Of a stretch of 64,000 nucleotides of DNA, positions 16,943 to 28,675 are shown piece after piece. This DNA comes from Mnemiopsis leidyi (Eukaryota > Ctenophora > Tentaculata > Lobata > Bolinopsidae), in assembly GCA_000226015.1 (NCBI GenBank), contig JH154988.1:63984-127983 (forward strand). Direction: 5' to 3'. The notes under the pieces are model-generated. The model saw only the letters and a list, made by a program, of their open reading frames with translations, was not told where the DNA came from and did no database searches. Every line of letters begins with the position of its first letter. Position 1 is the stretch's first letter. The translations under genes were made by a program, and so were the position numbers.

Positions 16943-17059
16943 ATGGTGGAGATTGAAATGGGGTGCTGCGAGAGAGTATGGTACCGGATAAAAGACTGGA
17001 TGCACAATGTCCTGCCTCCTAAAGCGGAGACTAAGAAAGAGCCTGATATTTGTCTTTGT
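16943..17059 (+). CDS. Candidate first exon with MGCC lipidation-type start
   Basis: ATG at 16943 opens 39 codons up to a strong donor (CTTTGT, then GTAAGT). A second ATG at 16958 gives MGCCERVWYRIKDWM..., with the Gly2-Cys-Cys arrangement typical of N-myristoylated and palmitoylated proteins. The exon is charged and Trp-rich and ends near EPDICLC. I found no following exon and do not recognise the product. It could belong to a gene with long introns reaching the 22770 exon, but that is only inference. Confidence 0.3.
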
Positions 17060-17585
17060 GTAAGTTTACAACTGGTGGGTCTGGGGTCAGGCACTGACCA
17101 TGACACACTGGATTTTAAAGTTGTAGTCAACTTTAATCTTAACCCCCCCCCCCCTTTCTATGAGTTGTACTCATACACTCATCGCGTCGTAATTATAAAT
17201 GTAAAGTTCTTCAGGGCATCTAACATTTGCTGAGTAGGTGTTGCATTCCCCCTTAATTGAACCCAAAAGTCTCTAGTGTGATAAAACTCTTCGTCTTCTA
17301 GCAAACCGCCATATTTTAAAAACCGCCATATTATTATTAAAAAAACCGGAAAAACAAAGTTTTGATTTTTGGTTTATGTTTGACAAAAGCGAGATCAATT
17401 TCGAATTTGATTCAAATTTGAATTGATCGCACTATAAGGTTTTTTCCGGTGTCAAGTTTCATATCGTAACTGCGATATACAGTGCATGAATCACATACCG
17501 AAATTCATCCCAATTTCTCACCTTTGCAAATGTCTTACCCTAGTCTGAACTGAATCCTTCCATTTTTCTCTGTTGTCCCCACCGA

Positions 17586-17757
17586 CGTTGCTACAGAAAC
17601 ATCCGCATTTGCAAAAAAAAACTTTCGAAGCTGCTAAAGAATTTCCCCGGATTTGCTAAAAAGCCTTTTGAAGGTGCTACAGAAAACTCCAGAGTTGCTA
17701 GAGAAACTTCCGGACTTGCTACCGAAACATCCGGAGGTGCTACATAAACTACCGGAA
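17586..17757. repeat. Degenerate ~24-bp repeat
   Basis: About seven diverged copies of a unit near gttgctacagaaacttccgg lie in tandem, broken by A-runs. No frame stays open through it. Confidence 0.55.
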
Positions 17758-17892
17758 TAGTCTATTATCCGGATTCCGGAATAGTCTACTAAACAACCTC
17801 ACAATAGTCTACTTAAATAACCTCCCAATGGTACCTTCATCTGAAAACACGATATTTAGACCTGCTCACTCTCCATACTTCTTACCGGTTAA

Positions 17893-17999
17893 TCAGAAAA
17901 ACAAGAACAACGATGACAAAGCTAATGCTGCCACAACGGAGAACCTCTTGGTTTGTTGCGGTTTAAATTTTTGCCTCAGCTCCGGGATGTTTGTGTCTG
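17893..17999 (-). CDS. Candidate terminal exon with hydrophobic C-terminal tail
   Basis: On the minus strand a pyrimidine-rich acceptor (ctgctgccctcaag) is followed by an open frame coding NIPELRQKFKPQQTKRFSVV, then a run of Ala, Leu, Ser and Phe, then TGA. A basic stretch followed by about 17 hydrophobic residues at the extreme C-terminus is what a tail-anchored membrane protein would show. I found no upstream exon and do not recognise it. Confidence 0.25.
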
Positions 18000-20900
18000 C
18001 TTGAGGGCAGCAGAGTTAATAGAACACGGTATTACTTAGGAGGTGTCGCAATTTTTCTAAATAATAGTGTTTGAAATGGCCAAGATTCGTTCCGACTTCG
18101 ATCATAGGATAAAAAATTCAGTGATTGATTGATGATTAACTACATGCCTTGAAATGAACATGCTGTTTTGTGATCAATAGATGCTATAACAGTAGAACTA
18201 GAAGCAAAACTCAAACTTATCGCGATACAACAAATGGATTAAGTTCAATTTCAAAATGGCAAACAAGAAATTATGAAAACTAAGGCTTCAAAATTTCTGC
18301 GGTGCTCACTAAAACAAAATGGACAGTACTAGTTCTTCATTTAGTGGCTGAAATGGGATTAGTGGGCTACTTGAAAAGCAATTAAAACTTCACAAGGCAG
18401 CTGGTTGACGGGAACCACATCATCTCTAACGATTATCTTGTTTCCCCTTTTTATTAGCAGATCAAACTCAGCTTATTTAGTTGGGCTGTGTCTAGTTTTT
18501 TAAGTCTATCAACAAATTTTCTAATATTCAAGTCTAAGAACCTACTTACTTTAAGTTACTAGTCAAGAAAATATTCCAGTTTTACAAAACCATATCCGCC
18601 TGTCTGTTTAGTGTCTGCACTTTAGATACTAAAAACAGCTACGCATGCTCCTACAAAACGGATCAAAACTATGTATTTCAGTTTTAAAAGATCTTAGCTA
18701 CTTTACATAACTTTCCCGATAGCTATATAATTTTTCACGATCTTAGCTACGTGTGATATTGCGATATCGGTTTGGTTGTGTTTTAACTCTATTGACACAT
18801 GATAGAAGTTAAACAAGCTCCCAGCACTTCTTATAATTACCTAATTTTAGCAATAGTTATGTACTCTCTAACTATAGCAGTTACCTGTGAGCAGGGTCAA
18901 TTGTTTAAGTATAGGCCAGTTTGAGCCTATCATTACCATTGTCTTCAAAAGGAAATCGTTGTGTATGTCTTTGGATGTGAAGCTGGCATATGCCTCTATG
19001 CCTGTGCAGTAGCACTAGCAGGGTGGTTACCTGCTTTGCCTGTTATTTGACAGACAGTTAAATCATATTTGCTTGCGTTTTAGTTTTACAAAAAGTACTG
19101 GCCAACGGTTTTCATTCTGTAAAACTAAAACATCGTTTAATCAGCAATCGATACTTTGATAGCGTTTCTAGAAGATACAGCATACTCCAACAAAGCCCTC
19201 GTGTATCTAACTTAGATACTTCTCTAAACGACTCTTATCAGATCCACTTTTCCTGTCCAAATTTGTAGAACTCGCTAACAGAGGACTCTGGCTAAAGAGG
19301 ACTCTGATTAACTTCTAGTGCTACTTCAAATCTGTAGAGGTCTCTGTAGAAAACTCCGATTAGATCCATTATCCAGGGCGGTAAAGACCTCCGAACACCT
19401 TGAATGAGCAGTGAGCAGTGAGCAATGAGCACCAACCTTCAGTAAGCTGTGCAACACCCAATGTGTGTGTAACCTGCCCAGGCTCTCCTTCTCGTTGTGG
19501 CACAGTGTATTGCTGCACTCTCGATTTGTATCATCTGAGAATTTCGCCTTGTGTCGCGTTATGTCGTGTACGTATTATATGTTGTTGTATGCCTGATTTC
19601 CATTACTAAAACATGGAGCATTTCCTTGTCGTCAGTTTGTCCCTCGAATCAGTTTGTCCGTTGATTCAGTTTGTCTTTCCAGTCGATTTGTCTTTAGTCA
19701 GTTCGTCTTCCGGTCAGTTCGTCTTTCTGTTTGTCCCTACACTTGACACTTGTCCAACAAAACACAGTTATGTCATTTGATAGGCATTAAGAGTAAAATA
19801 TGGGCAGGGTCACACGTCTTTAATATCACACGTGAAAATGAAGCTCGATATGAATTCTCAATCTCAAACTTCTTATTGGTCAATCGCTGTCTCATGAGAC
19901 ATAAAATTTGTGATCCTTTCCCAGAAATGATCAGTCAAGAGTACATTCTCTGCATCTTACTAGAGCAAGTTATTAGTCATAAACGTCAACTATCACCGAT
20001 GATATGCAATATATTATGTTCACTTACTTTTTATACTGCCTGTGTGCACTCTAAAGTCTTTATTCCTTCTCCGTGCAAGTTACTTGGTCTATTCGCTTGT
20101 AACAACACGTTAAGAACGGAAAACCAGCGACCATATTTAGTCTTTACCTTAAAACTTGACCAGCGACCCATCTTTGACTTAAACCTTTTTCCCTAGCCGA
20201 TCAGCGCTCTATATATTAACGTTAGTCTACCAGCAGACTCCACATCTACCTCTAAGTTCCCTCCTTCCCTACAGCTCACAATCTCCCTTAACAATCCTGT
20301 CCTGCAGCCAGGCAACCGACCGCTTCCTCCTCCGCTAACTACCTTATTGCAGACATATTAGCCGGCAGTTGGGCTAATCTTTACCTGCGTGTTCCTGCTG
20401 TATTGCCGTCCTTGTAATACAACAATCTTGTACCGAACTTGCGTAATTGTAGTGCGCGTGTGTGTGTTTGTGCGTGCCTGTAGTAGTACTAATACCGTCA
20501 GTCCTCTTTAGATTTGACTCTTAATCTTATTGTGTTTGTCTGGCCATGCTTGTCAGGCGTCTGTTCTGTTTTGTCGGTATTGTACCCTAGATTTATATTT
20601 GGGTGGTGTGGTGGGTTTTCCTCTTTATATGAACATGAACATGATTACTATAATTGTTTTTAGTCAAACTTAATTTGCAAACAACTGTATCCAGTCAATA
20701 CGCACACGGCCAATGATTCAATGTATTCCACTATACCTACCAAACCTTAGAAACTTCCTCGTCAAATACTAAATTTCAGTTGTTGACCTAGCCTTTAACG
20801 TCACTTAACATACCATACTCTTACTCAAATACTCAACGTAGCTCCCAGATAAATTTAACTAATCTAATCAACACATACACACTTTAATTGTTTCTCAACA

Positions 20901-22651
20901 TGTATTCCTTCTGCACCTCCGCTCTGCATGGTCACCACAGTTGTACAACAAATTTTCCGGTTGCTTTCACCCCAAGTTTCCCGTCTGTCTTGCTCAAATA
21001 TCTTACCAGTCAAGTTGTCATGCTATCAAATGAGTGAGGTGTCGAGAGATGGTCCGGAGACAAACTCTGCTGTTGTAAAATCTCCAAACCAAATTATTCG
21101 CTTTATTAGATCTGTCAGTCAGGTGGCTAGCTTACAAGCTTTAATCTTGCTTAAATGATTATAAACCGTTGACCTGTATATGTTTTATATCATCAAGCAA
21201 ATGCAGTCACGATATTTTGCCATTTGGCAGTATTTAAGAAACCCGTCACTTTTATGTCATGGTATAGTCTGATTATTTAGCGTCTGTGTTGAAACTGCAA
21301 GTGACAATCTTGCAGGGACGTTAAACACCCATATCTGCATCTTATCATCCACGATGGTTTTAAATTATAGCGTTATGTGATATGTTAATCTCCAGAGTTC
21401 AGATCCCCCTGTTGTTATTAAATCAAGAATCGAGAACAGAAATGATAGTCATGAAAGATGGTCACAAGAATTTAATTTTATGGAACCATCGAGCTTGAAT
21501 CATTCAATTCAGGAGTAACCAAACACAGCGATAATTACGAATTTCATTAGGAACTTCGGATCTTCCGTTTGCCTCCGAAATATTGCTCACACATTCAGGA
21601 AAGAAACCTTCCACCTGAATTCTTGAGCACCTTCTGCCACGTTACTCAGCGCACGTGTCACATTCTCACGTGAGTACCTGCATTTTCCATCTGTTACCAT
21701 GACAACAAGTGCACGTTTTTTGTGAAGAGGTAATCCCATCTTTTGTTAAGAATAAGACCGGTGTTGTATCAGTCACCTGCCGCTGCTTTTATTGGTCCCT
21801 TGCTCACTAGACATTGACAAGCCCAACCCTGCCTTCCCATAGTCAAATAATCAGACAACCACGATAATTTTAAGATCGTTTATTCGAATTAACTCTAAAT
21901 TTGGACACAGAAAATGGATAAATGAGAAGCCATCACTTAACCTGCAGCGCTGACTTGCAGGGCCTGTAGAATGTCACAGGAGCAAGTGCCGTAGATTTAG
22001 AGTGCCCTAATGGTAATGGGTCTGTTAAGGTCGGATATGGGGTGCCATGTTAATGACGACCGGGTATTACCTGCGGTCAGATGTTAAGTGATTACAGGTC
22101 CTCCCCCACCGGAACTGCCGCTAACAAAGAAAGAAGCTGACAATAGTATCGGGACATCGGACAACCACCCAGCTCATCTCATTCATCTGCTCTTAACAAA
22201 ACCTCGTAGTGACGTGAACCTCCTGCCGTGTACGTCGCGAGATTATTTGGAATACTGCCGTGTGTAATTTACTTGTCTTTATTGGGAATTTCCCTCAACA
22301 AAGCACCCCGTCCGGTTTAATGTGTCTTTATAAGAGTTAGAGATCCAGGGCGGAGTACACCTGTTTCCGAGATCATGTAACTAAACCAGTTTTCTTTATA
22401 CTCCCATCCTGGATCAGTACACTTTACCTCCCTGATCATCACACACACGCTATCTCTATTGGTTGAGGTATACCTAATTAAGTGATTAGATGTAGCGTAT
22501 ATTTCTATCTAGCGATCGGCGATGAGCTAAAAACTGTGTTCACGTGTGGACAGTACCCGTAGCCCTGTATATAATACTCATCCCACCGTTTGAAAAATGA
22601 TCTCCGCGCCCGATGCAGGGTGTACTGGTTAGCGTATTAGAGCGAGGCAAA

Positions 22652-22664
22652 TGCCCATATATAT
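22652..22664 (+). promoter_or_regulatory. TATA-box candidate
   Basis: A run reading catatatatatcg lies about 110 bases before the ATG at 22770. This suits a TATA element with a start site near 22685 and a short 5' leader. Confidence 0.4.
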
Positions 22665-22769
22665 ATCGCCGCTCCATTTTACCGACGAATCTTTTGCTGG
22701 GAGTTTGAGTTGCTGCTGTTAAACGTTTGCGTAGCGATTTGTGCTGCGTGCAGGAACTGCAGAAGTTCT

Positions 22770-23447
22770 ATGTTGGAGTTTACAGGATATCCTGGAGATA
22801 TGTATCCTGCTCCGCGCCGGTTGTCATGGCAACATGATTCCGATAGCAACGGTGTTCAAGCCAAGGATTTTTCGAGGTTTCTTGACGTCAAGACAGAAGA
22901 AAAGTTGTGGAAAAGTCTAGAAGATCTTACGAAACCCAACCACAACACCTCCGGACCAGACAAGTCATTCAGATCACTGAAGTGTCATCGGAAGAAAAGA
23001 TCAGCGACTAAGAACTTGTGCAGACAACAAGCATTCGTCTTTCCCTCCCAAGAGAACCTATCCTTGGGAACAGGATCGTCAGACCTGAAGGCGAGATCCC
23101 TGGTGCTGACTGGACGTACGAAGAGAGTGGTGGTTAGTAGGAACCAGCCGATCACCAACAGTAGTCCCCATCTCTACCAGCAGTCTTACAGTCCGGAGTT
23201 GTACGGGAGTAACTATTCTGTACGCAGCTCCAACAGCGTTAGTTATCTCAATTTGTGGTCTTTAGTTTTAGGGATTTTTCGAGTACTTCAGCCTAGGGAA
23301 ATTGGTCATTGTCCGTCTTCTTTGACAGATTCCTGGCTTGAAAAGGATCCGTTCTTTTCTAGAAAAGAATCCATTCCTCAAGGGCATTTTTTGCACTTAT
23401 TCATGAGCCTGGACGCAGTAAACAACGGAAACAGAACGGCAAATTAA
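22770..23447 (+). CDS. Serine/basic-rich exon, unknown; possible 5' exon of the Rab gene
   Basis: ATG at 22770 opens a 225-codon frame (MLEFTGYPGDMYPAPRRLSW...). Up to about codon 156 it looks coding: polar, Ser/Lys/Arg-rich and probably disordered, with basic patches (KCHRKKRSATKNL) and YSPELYGSNYSVRSSNS. A possible donor (AACAGC, then GTTAGT) ends an exon at 23237 in phase 0. That could splice to the small exon at about 24500 and give the Rab GTPase an N-terminal extension. Otherwise the frame runs unspliced to TAA at 23445-23447. No family is recognised. Confidence is moderate that it is coding, low for the exact end. Confidence 0.45.
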   Translation: MLEFTGYPGDMYPAPRRLSWQHDSDSNGVQAKDFSRFLDVKTEEKLWKSLEDLTKPNHNTSGPDKSFRSLKCHRKKRSATKNLCRQQAFVFPSQENLSLGTGSSDLKARSLVLTGRTKRVVVSRNQPITNSSPHLYQQSYSPELYGSNYSVRSSNSVSYLNLWSLVLGIFRVLQPREIGHCPSSLTDSWLEKDPFFSRKESIPQGHFLHLFMSLDAVNNGNRTAN

Positions 23448-23767
23448 TTTTTCCCGACCTGAAACGTTTCACTGCCATCACGCTGTTATCTATGTTGAAA
23501 GAGCAGTCGTAAATTAGTAGAGAAATGTTCTTTAAATAGTAGAATGAATTTATGTGCGAAATGTCACGGTGCAGCAATGATTATGAATAAGATCTTGAAA
23601 TAATAGAATAAATGTGGGAAAAACAGACTTACTTTTTCCACCTAACACACGCCAGTTTGATTTGAGCAGACGAATAAATTAATTAACTTAAATCGCTCTC
23701 TACTCCTTGTAGTCCTCTCTACGATGTTAATCAAGTCGATAGAATGCTGGCCCGTGCAGCTTGCACA

Positions 23768-24000
23768 ATGCACCGTTTCTTTCAACCTGTCCCTCACTTG
23801 TCCCTAACTTGTCCCTAACTTGTCCCTAACTTGTCCCACACTTATCCCTAACTTATCCCTAACTCGTCCCTTTCTCGTCCCTAACTCATCCTTAACTTGT
23901 CCCTTACTTGTCCCTAACTTATCCCTAACTTGTCCCTTACTTGTCCCACACTTGTCCCACACTTGTCCCTTACTTGTCCCTAACATATCCCTAATCAGTC
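23768..24000. repeat. 11-bp tandem repeat (CTTGTCCCTAA)
   Basis: About twenty imperfect copies of cttgtccctaa (variants cttatccctaa, cttgtcccaca). Three units equal eleven codons, which explains open frames on both strands. It lies between the 22770 exon and the first Rab exon. Confidence 0.9.
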
Positions 24001-24489
24001 TGTCAAATCGTCCTCTAGCCTGGTCTATTTTCGTCGTTACCACTCTGAATGTGAGTATAGGTCGACTCGTACTGTGGAAATTGTAATAAGTAGCATTTAT
24101 GTGTCCAAGTGAGAGCCCCCTGTGTGAGTGTCCGTGTGTGTCACCGTCATATATACCGGCATTTGTTGAGTGGTAAACGCTCAGAAGTCAGCTTGCTCAT
24201 TAATTTCTACTTGTCATCATCATCTGAATCCACATTTACTTACTTGCTTCCCCTGATAATTTTATTTGCGGCGCTTGCGGTTTTGTGCTCTTCCTACAAA
24301 TTCGTGAACTGAAACATTTACTTGGGATTACTTTATTGAGCTTACCTTAATTTTCGTATTATCGTACTTGATAATGATTTGTTAAAGGATTTTAATACCA
24401 TCACAACTAGGGTTCACTGGTGTTTTATGCACCTGCTATTTTCGGTAATGTGACTTTCAATAACGTCCTGTTGCTTAAAATACTGCGGT

Positions 24490-26910
24490 ATGGGACCTGA
24501 GGCCCCAAAACCTGAACAACCTGAAAAGGTAATTTCCCATGTCATAATCATGTCATAATAATGTCATAATTATGTCATAATCATGTCATATTCATGTCAT
24601 AATCATGAGATTTCCAATGTGATATTGTGATAATCCAAACATCAAATTTTAGAGGGTGGTCGTGGGTGTCTCTTACAATATTGTTATTGACATCCCTCTC
24701 CCATTTTACTTGTCTAACTTGTTGTACGTGACTTTTGTTGTCACTCAATTCAGCGTCGAACTAGCAGCTGTCACTGCAATTTCAGTCGCCATATTTACCT
24801 TTTAGTTTTGACTTGTGCTCTTAGTTCTCTAGTTTATTGTCACCGTTATCCACTGGGGTTGCACTTCTAATTTATTCCGCTCCCCAATTGCTTTTCCCTC
24901 TCTAAAACCAAAAAATATTCACATTCAGCCCCCAAAAAGGGGTTAACCTGCAGCCCCCCTAAATAACCCCATATTTCAGGAGACGCCTCAACTTGGACCC
25001 CACAAAGTAATCCTTGTCGGAGACAGTGGTGTCGGTAAAAGCAGCTTCATGCTCCGACTTTGTGACGATGCTTTTAACGAGAAGATGAACCCTAGTTTCG
25101 GTAAGACATACTTCTAAGCTTCTCACCGGTTACAATTTTGAAGTGTCTTCAACGATTATAGATGTATTCAAAACCAGTGAAGCATTGTAAACCAGTGAGG
25201 TATGGCATGCCTTTTCTTCACTTAGGGAGATTATTGTGACTTTCTACGTAACACGTGTAGGAAGTATGGCACATAACCCTAGTTTTCTTGGCAGGTTTAG
25301 ATTTCAAAACATAACCCTAGTTTTCTTGGCAGGTTTAGATTTCAAAACTAAAGTGATATCAGTGAACGGACAGGAAGAAAATATCCAGATATGGGATACG
25401 GCAGGCCAGGAGCGGTTCAGGTCTATTACTCAGAGTTATTTCAGAAAAGTGAGTGGTTTGCTTTTGGTAGTGCTGAGTAATGGTTGCTCATGGTCAGGGC
25501 TCAACGCTCGGTAGATGAAATCTTCTTCACGTGACCAATCACCATGAGAAGCGATATAATAAATTAATAATCTCAAATTTCTGGGTAATAATAATATCAC
25601 TTATCGAACATGCTCAATAGTATGTGTTATATCGTGGTTCATCCTCAGGTGGACGGTATAATTCTTGTGTACGACATTACTCACGAGGAGTCTTTTCTGA
25701 ACCTCCAAAACTGGGTAACCTGCATTCAGGTAAATGCTTAAATGGATAACTTCTGTTACCTTGGTAACGATCGTGATTTTAGTAAGGGGTCGTTCACATA
25801 TGACGTTTGCTGCTTATACCATATACAATTTTACCTTGTCTTACATGAATTTCACTTAAAAATTGTCCTTCTTACATTTAAAATTTTGATCAAAATCATG
25901 AAAAATTAATAAAAATTTGAGATTTTTGTTGACACCATTATTGGCCAAACCCCACTCCCCCTTTCAGCCTTGTCATCAATCGTCATCATTTGGAAACCCC
26001 CTCCCCCTAGGAGATGACAACATATGTGAACGACCCCTAACTATTGTAAAAATGATAATTACAGCTTTATGATAATATGACCTGTCTATGTGGCTGATTT
26101 CACCCTGAACTTCATCTCTCTAATCACCAGGAGTCAGGGCAGCTTTCAGCGCCAATGACGATTATCGGAAACAAGCTGGATCTAGAACATCTGCGGTGTG
26201 TGTCTAGAGAAATGGCAACTGAGTTAGCCAATGTCAGTACTCGGTTTAATATTTTGTTATCTTCTGAAGTGTGTTTACCTCTTTATAAAACCATCAGAGC
26301 AAACTGATTAATTTTAGTAATAGTTTTGAGATGAGTAGTCAGAGGGAGTCTTTGCAATATCCCTCCCCTAAATAGCTGTTTTCTCCCTCAGTTTTACGAA
26401 GCAGACTTTGTGGAAGTCAGCGCCAAAGATGGCAGAAACATCAATCAGCTTGGTTACGATCTTGTCAGGTAATTATATACAAATTGCCGCTTCATTCTGA
26501 AAATAATCGTTCCACCGAAATCATGAATTGCCTGATTTTTTATCTTGAAGTGCTCTCGAATCGTTGACTTCGTGAAATTTCTGGACCTAACCAGTTAACC
26601 ACCACTCTAGCTAACCACCACTCTCCCACCAGCAAGTTGGTAGAACGTAGAGCGGTACACTCCCGGCAAACAGCTGACAGCTCCTTCCCCGTAACTCGTC
26701 CTCCGACGAAGGAGTACTCAGAGGCGTCTTGCTGCGTTATACTGTGACGAACACGTGTAGACATCACGTGGGGGTCACGTGTTACACTGATGCCGCCTAT
26801 TCTTGTCTCCTAGCAACGAGAGAAGGTTAAGAAATCTGCTGGACGAGCGATTAATTTTATTGACAGAACAGATCGATTTGGAAAGGTTATTTGTCGGTGG
26901 ATTATCGTGA
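24490..26910 (+). CDS. Rab-family small GTPase, RASEF/Rab45-like G domain, without C-terminal cysteine
   Basis: Membrane-traffic type GTPase. Seven exons in phase: 24490-24528, 24980-25100, 25333-25448, 25649-25729, 26131-26232, 26392-26468 and 26814-26910, giving 210 residues. G1 is GDSGVGKSS (Rab P-loop). The switch I region reads NPSFGLDFKTK, with Ser in place of the usual Thr. G3 is WDTAGQERF, G4 GNKLD and G5 SAK. SSFMLRLC, RSITQSYFRKVDGIILVYD and EESFLNLQNW resemble the GTPase domain of RASEF (Rab45) and its large-Rab relatives more than Rab26/37; this is from memory, not a search. The start chosen is ATG 24490 (MGPEAPKPEQPEK). Alternatively, splicing into GCC at about 24501 would join the 22770 exon in phase. 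The protein ends LERLFVGGLS with no prenylatable Cys, unusual for a Rab. An alternative last exon could exist. Confidence 0.9.
24537..24606. repeat. ~11-bp tandem repeat (ATGTCATAATC)
   Basis: Six copies of atgtcataatc and variants in the first Rab intron, directly after the donor of the 24490-24528 exon. Confidence 0.75.
25273..25348 (+). repeat. 38-bp tandem duplication copying a splice acceptor
   Basis: Two exact adjacent copies (25273-25310 and 25311-25348), beginning ataaccctagttttcttggc. Each holds a pyrimidine tract, the CAG acceptor and the first 16 exon bases of Rab exon 3. Only the downstream acceptor (exon from 25333) keeps the frame; use of the upstream one reaches TAA after five codons. 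Confidence 0.9.
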
Positions 26911-27639
26911 AGATCTCTGTGAAACTTATTGAGCAACAATAGACTGAAACGACTGTAGTATATATAATTCGTGTTACCACTTTGATGCGTTTTATTTAAA
27001 TTTTATTGATTTACTTGCATATTGTGGTTGTTCATATTTGTTGAGTATTTAAAATTCTATAAGTCGATGATGTAAGCTAAAAGAACAATTGAAGAAACCC
27101 CTGGCCGTGAATCTAAATCAAATGATTTGGCACTGTCATCAAACTATACAGAAACGCCTTGGTTATATCAATTAAAATGGTAAACCTGAAAATATATTTT
27201 ATACGGTATACGATAGAATTTAGGTAAATTAAGAGATTATGCTTTCCCGTTGTAAAGTTTATTCTGCATTCATTCATGTTTGCTTCAAGTTGTGAAGCTA
27301 CTTATGTAATTGTTCAATTTTACTAATATAAATGGGAGGTTTTCCAACATTTCTTCACTGTTTATGTAACTTTAATGTGTAATTGAAGTCAATTAGATTG
27401 TTTTAAGTAATGATCAAGTTCGTTTTACGGTTACCAGTTAGGATGGGGTTAGGATGTTGGCATTTTGCCAGACAATTATCATATATAATCTTAAACTTAT
27501 TTTAATTCGGACACTCCAACAGCCACATGTTACACAAGTGTAATGGCCATTGGCCAATTACAGGAGGCCGAATGTACAATTATACATACACGCCAGTGAC
27601 GGTTAAGGTAGTGTGTACCATACTTTTATCGCCCGAGAC

Positions 27640-27850
27640 TTCGCTGCAATGGGCAGCTACTCATTTAACCCTCACACCCGATTTCTCGAGCATTTGACTG
27701 AGTGGACCGTGGGGCTGAATTAGATCCGACGGAATCCTTAGCTGACCATCAACGATGCTCACCCCATGGCCAGTGCAGTAGCCTGGAATCGAACTGCTAA
27801 CCTTTCAATTAGCAGACAGACGATTTAACCGACTGCGCCACTGAGCCATT
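27640..27850 (-). repeat. tRNA-derived SINE (minus strand)
   Basis: Read on the minus strand from 27850: a tRNA-like head with an A-box-like stretch (GGCGCAGTCGGTT) and a B-box (AGCAGTTCGATTCCAGG), then a body with GGGGTGAGCATC, CAGCTAAGGA, CACGGTCCAC and ATGCTCGAGAAATCG. The same body occurs at 52697-52930, so both are copies of one SINE family. Confidence 0.75.
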
Positions 27851-28675
27851 GGATATCTAAAAGTTGAGAAAATGATAGATAATATTTTGATATAACTGCT
27901 CGTCACCCAATACCTCAAACATGCTGAGGCCCGAAACAGACTTACTGTTTTTGAAGTCAGGGATTTGAAAAGAAGCAGGGAAAATTTCACAAATTAAGTG
28001 ATCTTTACAAATCCGTAAAATATACTGATAAATAACAGGGCCCTCTTAGGCGAAAGTTTGCCTTAAGGAAACTTTTATTACCTGACGTTGTCGAGCCTGC
28101 TGACAAAGGGCGACTTAAAAACGGGCCGCAACGTGAGGCTTAACGTTTATACTTCCAAGACCACAGGAAGTCATGCGGACATAATTGTACTTGTAACTTA
28201 CATTCACATGGAAAATTTTTATACACCGTCTGAACAGAGGAGTACAACAAATTCATTTTCAGGAGTGATCTATACATGCACATACTCTTGATTGAAAAGC
28301 GTCATTTGAACTAAAGAACCATCAGCGTAATACTAATACGTATTATCAACCTCCCGTGTTACCTAGTACTGTTGACTAATTTCCGATAGCACACTCCTAT
28401 ACATACGTGTAAAATGTTGCTATGGCGATGTGCGCGCAATGGTCACACTCTCGCGGCTTAGCTGCAAAACATGTGCTCCTTCATAAAATAAACAATCAAT
28501 TAGAATTGCTTAGCTAAACGGATATTTTTACTGAACTTATTTCGGGTTGGATATAGAGTGCATAAATTGCTACACGGCATATTGGTACAACGGTTTTCAA
28601 AAGCCAATAACTTAAAGGAAGGGGAAAGCTGTTCTTAATCCTGTTAGTATTTTAGTTATTCAAGTCGGTTGATAA

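Larger units (their letters stand above)
17060..22650. other. Gene-poor region
   Basis: Long stretch without a supported gene. It holds a C13 run near 17140, a degenerate repeat at 17586-17757, one candidate minus-strand terminal exon at 17893-17999 and cagtttgtcc-type repeats at 19630-19740. A frame of 148 codons at 19750-20196 has neither exon-like borders nor protein-like composition. Confidence 0.45.

Noticed and set aside
19750-20196. 148-codon plus-strand frame
   Set aside because: Begins at TTG within repeats and shows no motif or borders; chance in a gene-poor region.
23804-24086. Open frames on both strands through 11-bp repeats
   Set aside because: Three 11-base units make 33 bases, so frames stay open by arithmetic.
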